Assembly (NCBI RefSeq): GCF_030272615.1
Contig: NC_081405.1
Span: 317,237,041 to 317,301,040, forward strand
DNA: 64,000 nucleotides
Direction: 5' to 3'
From: Cryptomeria japonica
Taxonomy: Eukaryota; Streptophyta; Pinopsida; Cupressales; Cupressaceae
This document shows, piece by piece, positions 56,535 to 64,000 of the stretch. Every line of letters begins with the position of its first letter. The stretch's first letter is position 1. Below the pieces are notes generated by a model. The model was not told the DNA's origin, ran no database searches, and worked only from the letters and a program-made list of their open reading frames with translations. Made by a program: the position numbers and the translations under genes.

Positions 56535-58024
56535 TATTGGCAACAATTATGAGAGAAAAATGAGAAGGGGGTGAAGGTTGAATCAGTTTTCTACCAGATC
56601 TACAAACTTAACCATAAATGCAAAACTAATAAATTACAACAACAACAAAGATAAGAATATTGAAAGCGCAAGACACAACACCAAGATTTTGACGTGGAAA
56701 ACCCAACTAAGGGAAAAACCATGGTGGGAATCTACCCACAACTAGATGATACTCTATAGTAGTATGTGTAAATATTAGAATGGCGAATGCACATACATTC
56801 AAGCCAATTTCCTAGAGCTCACTGCTCAAAAAGATAATAACCCAGAACGCTACAAGCCTCAGGGAAGTCTCACTGACTTACAACAAGATTCAGACAACAA
56901 TACAGAAGAAAAGAATAACAATAATAGAATTTACAAATGTCTGATGATAGTTTTGGTTAAGCACAATTATCTTCTCCGCAATAGAAATCTATGCTCAATC
57001 ATAATACTGAAAGATGTATTCACTTGTTTGCACATACACCACTCTTTGATAATGAAGACACAACACCGACACCAAAATTATAAAATTACAAAATTACAAT
57101 TATAAATTTACATCACATGATACAAAGGTCGACCATCGAACTAATATAATGATATGCATGACATAACATGGACCTAACTCAAATTTCCAAACACTCATCA
57201 CCACCAGAAATTACATCAAGATAAACTACAACACAATACACCACTAGGAAATTGCATAACACAAAAAACATCAGTGGATCATGAAAATCACCAACAAATT
57301 GCACAATGATCAATGCGTATCATCAAAAAAATAGGAAACAATTAGGGAACACTAGAGAGAATGTTAGAATCATTAGTAACAACTGCACCAACACTCATCA
57401 CCACCAGAAATTACATCAAGATAAATTGCAACACAATACACCACTAGGAAATTGCATAACACAAAAAACATCAGTGGATCATGAAAATCACCAACAACTT
57501 GCACAATGATCAATGCGTATCATAAAAAAAATAGGAAACAATTAGGGAACACTAGAAAGAATGTTAGAATCATTAGTAACAACTGCACCAACACCATTGA
57601 GCTAATCTTCATCGATCAACATCTGAAACTCATGAATACTCAAATTGCAGCAACTATCACAAAGAAAGAGAACTTGTGGTGAACCAAAACATGAACCATC
57701 TGAAATGAAGATACACAAGACCATCCCAATAAATCTCCCAAAGACTCAGCTCAAGATTTGATCAGACCAGAATATACCAAAGGAAATATTGAACTCTACA
57801 AAGCACTGATCAGAAAAGAAAACTGCAAACCAGATCATATGATATGATCAATTAAGCTTTCTGGATCACTGAAACCAATACAAAAAGATGTAATAACACT
57901 ATAAATAAACCACACACCAAACCATAATCACAATAAACCAATCTGCAATTACCAAAGCAATAAATCACGGGAATATTTTGACATCAATGACAACAACATA
58001 TCCTAACAAGGGCAATTTCCAACA
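56535..58024 (-). repeat. 3' LTR of H (about 1,490 bp)
   Basis: Ends TTTCCAACA before the polypurine tract. On the plus strand it starts near TATTGGCAACA, soon followed by GAAGGGGGTGAAGG and TTGAATCAG. It includes a 200-bp tandem duplication, so the ancestral LTR was near 1.29 kb. Confidence 0.75.
57191..57590. repeat. 200-bp tandem duplication inside LTR H
   Basis: 57191-57390 is repeated as 57391-57590 with about six differences. It is head to tail with no spacer. Confidence 0.9.
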
Positions 58025-58052
58025 ATCTCCCCCTTTGGCATTGGTGGAAACA
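57977..58052 (-). other. polypurine tract of H
   Basis: On the minus strand AAAGGGGGAGAT (58025-58036) precedes the LTR. Arms at 58039-58052 and 57977-57990 still pair at about 10 of 14 positions. Confidence 0.65.
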
Positions 58053-58348
58053 TATGAATGTGAAAACCAATAATACAAAGATAGAAAATATCTCCAACAT
58101 ACTCCCTCTAAGATCAAGTAGATAAAATAGTTTTTCACATGCTTCTCTCCCCCTTTGATAGCAATGCCAAAGATGTGAAAACAGAAAACCAAACTTACGC
58201 TCCCCCTTAGATAAACAAATCAGGATTCTCTCCCTGAAACAGATAACCAATCCAACAGAATACTCCTCTAGAGGAGCAACACCAACTCATCAATCCGGAC
58301 AAAAAGATAAAACTATGAATTCCACTAGATTGATGCAACTAAATGCAT

Positions 58349-58770
58349 CTAGTTATCATCAGAAGGGGTAGATACCCCTAACTTGTCTCTTAAATAGACA
58401 AATATATCTACAAGCAAAGGTTTAGTGAAAATATCACCAATTTTTTTCTTTGTAGATACATACTCCAACTTCACTTCCTTTTCACTGACTTTTTCTCTCC
58501 AGAAATGATATTTGATTGATACATGTTTAGTCTTTGAATGTTTCACCATATTCTTTGACCTATTGATAGCACTGGAATTATCACAATATATGATAGTAGG
58601 CTCATCATATATAACTCTGATATCCTTCAACATTTGCTTCATCCAAACTACCTAAGTGTGGTTACTTGTAGCAATAATGTACTCAACTTTAACAGTAGAT
58701 AAGGAAACCAAATCTTGTTTCTTACTAGCCCATGAAACCAATTTCTTACCCAAAAATAATGATCCACCGA
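58349..58770 (-). pseudogene. RNase H 3' part of H
   Basis: From the MITE junction: Ile-Gly-Gly-Ser-Leu-Phe-Leu-Gly-Lys-Lys-Leu-Val-Ser-Trp, then Lys-Lys-Gln-Asp-Leu-Val-Ser-Leu-Ser-Thr. A TAG interrupts before Val-Val-Trp, then an open piece (58349-58642) has Cys-Asp-Asn-Ser-Ser-Ala and Asp-Ile-Phe-Thr-Lys-Pro-Leu to the pol stop. Confidence 0.8.
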
Positions 58771-59416
58771 TAGTGGGTATGTGGAAGATCATGGTGGGCC
58801 AAACAGGTCCTTAAGTGGCAATGAAAATCAGAAAATAGAGTTAGGCAACTTGGCGTAAAAATTTGAATAAGTTACCAACAATATTTCAAAAATATGTAAG
58901 AATAGAATTTGTAGAAAATCGAATATAGTTTCTAAGCTACTAGTTGTCTTCTAAAAATAAATAAATCTATTTGATAAAAATTTGAAATTTCAATGTACTA
59001 GTACTAAAATTTCAAAAAAAAAGATAAGAAGAAGGTCTATGTTTGACCACCCTAACAATAATCAAATAATAAGATTTTTTTATAATATTAGATATAAGTA
59101 AAAGACTCATGTCTATATGTGATACATATTTTTCTATATTTTTTTTACTAAATAATTAATTATGATTTTATTACTACAACTTTTTGAAAATATGAAAAAC
59201 TTGTATTTTTGACCACCATAACTTGGTCAAAACTTTATAAAATTCTTTTTTTTTGAACCCTATAGTATACAAAGAATTGAATGTGACACATGTTTTGGAT
59301 TCAAAAAATGTGATACCATTGGAAAGTTATAGATATTTTTCAATCAACCTATCAATCAAAACTTAGTCAGAAAATCATCACTTTTTGGCCCCTCATGATC
59401 TTGCACATACCCTAGT
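58771..59416. mobile_element. MITE-like element with TAGT duplication
   Basis: A 638-bp insertion (58775-59412) flanked by TAGT on both sides. Its ends are inverted repeats of about 32 bases starting GGGTATGTG, with four mismatches. Removing it and one TAGT restores copia RNase H coding (Lys-Ser-Thr-Ile-Gly-Gly). There is no coding capacity. A 4-bp duplication does not match hAT, Mutator, CACTA or Tc1/mariner, so I do not assign a superfamily. Confidence 0.8.
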
Positions 59417-60562
59417 GCTCTTCTGGTTATCAACATCACTAGCCCAATCAACATTAATGTAAGCACATAACATGAAATCATCATTCCTCAGATACCACAA
59501 ACTATAATCCACAATTCCTTTCAAGTATCTGAATATCCTCTTTAGAATAGTGACATGACTCTCTTTCGGATCAGCTTGATATCTAGCAGCCATGCAAACA
59601 GTATGCATAAGGGTTGGTCTAGTGTGAGTAAGATATAGTAGTCCACTAACCATAAATTTGTACAAAGTCTGATTAGCTTTTGGATATTCATCATTTTTAG
59701 ACAATTTATAGCCAGTCACCATAGGAGTTTCAATTGGTTTATATTCATCTAACCCAAACTTTTTCAACAATTCCTTCACATATTTAGTTTGAGATATAAA
59801 AATACCTTTCCCAATCTGTGAAATCTGCAAACCTAAGAAAAGTTTCATCTCTCCTATAATCGACATCTTAAATTCTTTATACATATCACCGACAAACTTC
59901 ATGCTCAAGTCATCATCTCCTTGAAAGATAATATCATCAACAAGAAATTCAACAATCATGATGTTATCATTATCAATCTTAAAATACAGATTGTTGTCAG
60001 TAGTACCATTATTAAATCTCAATTTCAACAAGTACTTAACTAATCTTGCATACCAGGCTCTAGGGGATTGTTTCAATCCATAAAATGTTCTATTCAGTTT
60101 GCATACCATGCCTCCATCATATGACAGTCAAAATCCATTAGGTTGCTCAATGTAGACTTCTTCCTCAAGATCACCTTTCAAAAAGGCTAACTTGACATCC
60201 ATTTGATATACCTTGAAATGTTTATAAGCAGCATATGTAAGCAACAGTCTAACAACATCAAGTCTAGCTACCGGAGAAAAATTGTCCCCACAATCAATTC
60301 CTTCTTTTTGTGAATATCCTTTGCAGACCAATCTTTCTTTATTTTTGACAACTTCACTGGTGTCATTCAATTTGTTCCTGAATACCCATTTAGTACCAAT
60401 AGTATTCTTATCTTTAGGTCCAGGCACAAGATCCCATGTGTTATTATTTTCAATCCGATTCAATTCTTCTTCCATAACTCTCATCAAATTTTCATCTTTA
60501 CAAGCGACAACAACATCTTTAGGTTCAATAATAGAAATCAAAGATACCTCTTCAGCAGCTAC
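59417..60562 (-). pseudogene. RT and RNase H 5' part of H
   Basis: 60128-60541 starts in the integrase-RT linker and runs to [11 protein letters not shown]; a stop near 60127 follows. 59393-60109 has Tyr-Gly-Leu-Lys-Gln-Ser-Pro-Arg-Ala-Trp-Tyr, catalytic Leu-Val-Asp-Asp (about 59945), Gly-Leu-Leu-Tyr-Leu-Thr and the start of RNase H (Tyr-Ile-Asn-Val-Asp-Trp) up to the MITE. The upstream end stops at 60562 within Glu-Glu-Val-Ser-Leu-Ile-Ser. Confidence 0.85.
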
Positions 60563-62023
60563 TGTAGTACCCCTGCCCTAATCAAAATTTTAATCTCAGT
60601 TTAACCTTGGTTAGTTTATCATAATATAATGATTATAGTCAGATGTTTTGATTTAGTGCATATCGGTTTATGTGGTTTTCACACCGATTTGTATGCAAGT
60701 TATTAATTCTCCTATTTTGTGTTATAATCTCGAGCTAAAACTTTCATTAAATTTATATATGTATGCATATATGAGTCTTGGTTGCAAGAGATTCTAGGTA
60801 CAGTATCGCGTGGGTGCAGGGTTCATCTTCACTTGGATTCGTAGTATTGAGTGTACCTCTTTGGTCTTTAGAACTTGGATTAGGTGGTCATAAGACCCTC
60901 ATTTGACCATAGTCGTGCTCAAGTGAGCGTCATCAGTCATCGTCGATATTCCCGTTGGTTAGGGTTGCGGGTCATATATTCGTTTGACTTTCTTGGGCTG
61001 TGTATTTTGTGTGTGGTTAAATCGAGTAATTAATCCTTAATCTCTAATTTGATTTAATGTGTGTTTTTGCATTAGTTTATTTGGGGACTAAATTAAATAG
61101 GCTCCCTTTTTATGTGATTAATCGTTAATTGAATTGCTCAATTCAGGTTGGTGGCAAATTCAATTAAATGGTAAATTTTAATGTTAAATTTATTATGTTT
61201 ATGCTAATGAAAATAAAGATTTAAATTTAATTGAAATAGAATTAATTTAATCTTGTTGGCATTTTGTAAATAGAAAGATTAATTTTAGTTAATTGAGGAA
61301 ATCAATTTTTAAATTGAAAAGCAAGTTAAATGTATTGATATAGTTTAAAAGAATGATTTTGGTGATTTATTTTAATGAAAAATTTAAATCCAAAAATAAT
61401 TTTTTGGTCAAACTTTTCCCCATTTAACCTAGGGTTGAAAATATTTTTGGAGGTTGATTTTTTTTGGAAAAATATTTTGTTGGAAAATATTATTGGATGC
61501 AAAATTTGGGGGTTTTGGGAGGAGAAGGAATTTCTTGAGTTGGAGAATTGGGCTCTCCTTCAATCTTGCTAGGATTGCTTAACCAGGTAGGCCTCTAGTT
61601 AATTCCATTGATTTCTTTGTTTTTAAAAGATTATTTTCAGTGTTTTAGTAGTAATATGGTTGTGATTGTAAATAATATCATTTATTTGGGGAAAATGAAA
61701 GAATTTGTAGATTAGTTTGTTAAATTAAATTTTCCTTCCTTCCTTTCCAATCTCTAGATTGAATTTTGGTTGTTCCCAATAAACTTTGTTAAATATCCTT
61801 TGGATGTTCTTGATTTAAGTTTTATTTGGAGAAAATTAGTTGTTTTAGTCAAGTTTGGTAGAAGGGTTTGTATTATGGATGTTAATCCTTCTTATTTTGC
61901 CCATCTGGTGTTTGTTTGTAAGAAATCTTTCCCTTCCTTGAATATGGGCTTTAAAAAAAATTATTGCACTCTATTCTTATGTTTTAGCTTATCCCTTTCG
62001 GGGTTTCCTGGTGGGGCATTACA
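60563..62023 (+). repeat. 5' LTR of gypsy-type element G (1,461 bp)
   Basis: Begins TGTAGTACCCC and ends GGGGCATTACA, an 11-base inverted repeat with one mismatch, typical of Ty3/gypsy LTRs. It sits inside the pol of H and is followed two bases later by a primer binding site. A TATA-like stretch lies near 60750. Confidence 0.8.
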
Positions 62024-64000
62024 TTTGGTATCAGAGCCCATGTTGCAAACATTGGGATCTCTGGTGTCGCTTGTGCCCTTAGTTGGTGTGAGGTGTATCG
62101 ACCTTATGTGCATGCTTGTCCTCCTCTTTGTATGTAAATGATTGAGCAGACTTTAACTTGTGTGTAACACATGCGTTCACACCTTGTTATCACCTTCTTG
62201 ATGTTGGTGTTTGAGTGATTATATGTGCTTTGATTTCTTATTGAGGTCTTGGTCTACGATTACTCATATTCTGAAAGAGAGTCGTATGTACCTTCCTTAT
62301 TGATTGTTGTACCCTTTAGACTAATCCATTTGGGTTGGTTAGTACTTGTCTGGAATTTGAAAGTACAAAATGTGCTTGTTTAAGATTATGATCTATCTTA
62401 GTGTTGTCAACTTGAAGGACTATTATGGTAAATGTTGAATGCTTATTTTGTAGAAAATTGAATGGTTATAACCCTTCCTCCTCTCTCTCTCTTTCTGGAA
62501 ATTAAAATATTTGGGATGTGTTTAATTATCTCTGACTTGAGTTTTCCTTTTTTGCAAGAGAAAGGTGTGACTTATTGAACCCTTGTGTGAACCATATGAT
62601 GCTTATGTGTTTTTAGATAATAAAAAGGGCTTTGGGTTGAAAGTTCATATTGGTTGTTGGGAGAAAATTGTATGTGTACATTAAAGAATTCTCCATGTGT
62701 TTTGTAGAAGTAACATAATTAAATTATATCTTAAGTGATGTGCATTAATATGCGAATATTTGTTATGTGAAACTACTTTGTTTGTAGAAGAAGTATAAAA
62801 GGGAACATGTTATAGTAGCTTCAAGAGTGTATTAATGTGTTCCACGAAATATTGTTTTATGTACTGCATTAAACCAGCTTGATTGAGGATTTATTTTAGC
62901 AATGCTCCATTGAACTTGCTTTGGAGATATGTAATTATCTTATTATGTTGAGAAAGTGCAAATGAAAGCATGTTTGATGTGCATGCATTAATATGTATTA
63001 TTTAGTTGATAGCTCCTCTTTCACCTTCTTATCATATTTTGATTTTCAATGATAGGTTGCAAATTATTATATGTTTTGTATTGAATTAAGAGTAGTGAGT
63101 GTTCGCAAGAGGTCTCGTATTATCGAAAGATTGCCTGTTTTGATCTCTATTGTTTGGAAAACTAGAACATTCTGTTGCAACCATAATAATTGGAGATGTC
63201 ATGTAGTCCAATTGGCATTCTTCTAAAAATGGTAGTGAAATGAAAATAGTGCAATTAAAATCATAGGCTTATAGTGAGAAATTTTAGTATATAGTGTGAT
63301 CTTGTTGATCTTGTGTCTTTGTAGGAAATAGTTTGGTTATCAAAATCTCTTTCCCTTCTCGTTGACTATATTATAAGTTTTTTAGAAATGCTACGAAGAA
63401 TGCATTGATTTAAATAGAATGTTTATAAAACATGTGAAATTGTACTGTTGCATTTTAGCTTCATATTGAAAGATGAAAGTCCTTTTTGGAAAAGAAAATT
63501 TCCATAGTTAGTAATGTGAATTCGTATGCTTAGTGAAATTCGAGAAAGATATAGGAATGATGTTATTTCCTTATGTAATTGTGAATTGTTAATAATTTCA
63601 GTACTTGTATCTAGAGTAAACTTAATTTAGTTATTCATGTGGGAAGCATTATTTAAACCTTCCTTGAGTAGATGATAGCGTACTGGAAAGTACTCCCCGT
63701 AAATGTGACTAAACCAGTACTGGTGTATTCATGTGTATTGTAAGAAACCAGTGCTTATTATATGTGCCCATAGGTTGGTGAAGTAATCAACCATGGAGGA
63801 TATGTTGCTAATGAGTATGGGAAACCATATTGTTTATGTAATGTTGCTTATTTGTTTCCCTACTAAGTACCGAACCTCGGGTTGTGGGTAATTCAGTATG
63901 TTAAGGGGTAGTATTTGAAGTCACCATTCCTTGAATAGTATTAATTGGCGTACGAGTAATGTTGACGCGAAGCGACTTTAGCTTCTCTATTTTGAGGAAT
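62024..64000 (+). mobile_element. internal leader of element G, apparently non-coding
   Basis: Nearly 2 kb downstream of the PBS with no gag motif and no ORF with recognisable domains (61770-62141 is an AT-rich chance frame across the LTR end). It is either a long untranslated leader before gag or the interior of a large non-autonomous derivative. The rest is outside the window. Confidence 0.55.
62026..62039 (+). other. primer binding site of G
   Basis: TGGTATCAGAGCCC, matching the 3' end of initiator-Met tRNA over 13 or more bases. The following ~25 bases match element F on the other strand. Confidence 0.8.

Larger units (their letters stand above)
56535..60562 (-). mobile_element. copia LTR retrotransposon H, 3' half
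   Basis: Minus-strand 3' LTR, polypurine tract, RNase H and RT, cut off on its 5' side by insertion of LTR G at 60563. The coding phase is the same for 60541, 60109 and 58642. A MITE-like insertion interrupts RNase H. Gag, protease and most of integrase lie beyond G, outside the window. Confidence 0.85.

Noticed and set aside
58775-59412. CACTA superfamily for the MITE-like element
   Set aside because: CACTA can be read at the right end only because host sequence contributes those bases; the left end lacks it and the duplication is four bases, not three.

Overview
This window looks like intergenic DNA from a large, repeat-rich plant nuclear genome. The evidence is AT-rich sequence, many nested LTR retrotransposons in different states of decay, plant-type copia gag-pol motifs, initiator-Met-tRNA-type primer binding sites, and one small plant defence-peptide gene. 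A gymnosperm (conifer-like) source is my inference from the gag-pol flavour, the element density and the hevein-like peptide; the sequence does not prove it. I see no bacterial genes, no CRISPR array and no rRNA or tRNA gene.

Layout. 1-2645: 3' end of a plus-strand LTR element that carries a decayed, coiled-coil-like, non-pol ORF and a complete 3' LTR. It abuts a piece of another LTR family (2646-3004). 3005-7500: decayed sequence with a probable gypsy-type LTR (4519-5691). 7597-7863 (minus): a compact hevein-like (chitin-binding) peptide gene with a TATA box and poly(A) signals, the only host gene I can support. 8427-14808: copia element B (plus). 14983-32106: copia element C (plus), a different lineage, split by two minus-strand insertions. 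These are element D (19009-29133, 5-bp TATAG duplication, itself carrying a 3.1-kb foreign block) and a solo LTR E (29182-30752, ATGGT duplication). 33431-36176: poorly coding sequence ending in a gypsy-type PBS/LTR junction (F, minus). 36191-42637: copia element A (minus, 3' LTR truncated).

43253-49259 is the most unusual structure. It is a unit flanked by a 5-bp TAGTA duplication whose outer ends are tiny (112 and 137 bp) LTRs of a TRIM-like element. Its interior holds a near-complete copia gag-pol plus one 1,059-bp copia LTR, all on the minus strand. The two families meet exactly at a 21-bp sequence (PBS plus LTR end) present in both, as expected if a one-LTR copia circle recombined into the TRIM or if a template switch occurred during reverse transcription.

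49260-56530: old repeats, including two same-strand copies of a LINE-like relic and its associated repeat, and a compound microsatellite. 56535-60562: copia element H (minus), interrupted in RNase H by a 638-bp MITE-like element (TAGT duplication, about 32-bp terminal inverted repeats) and cut off by a gypsy-type LTR (G, 60563-62023) whose apparently non-coding leader runs to the end of the window.

Shared design. Most of the copia elements (not the divergent element C) carry a C-rich tract close to the LTR end (U5). They also have a polypurine tract lying between the arms of a 14-bp inverted repeat, and a second PPT-like motif inside a palindrome further upstream. None is likely to be autonomous: every coding region has stops, frameshifts or lost catalytic residues. 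The copia part of the 43-49 kb composite is the best preserved.
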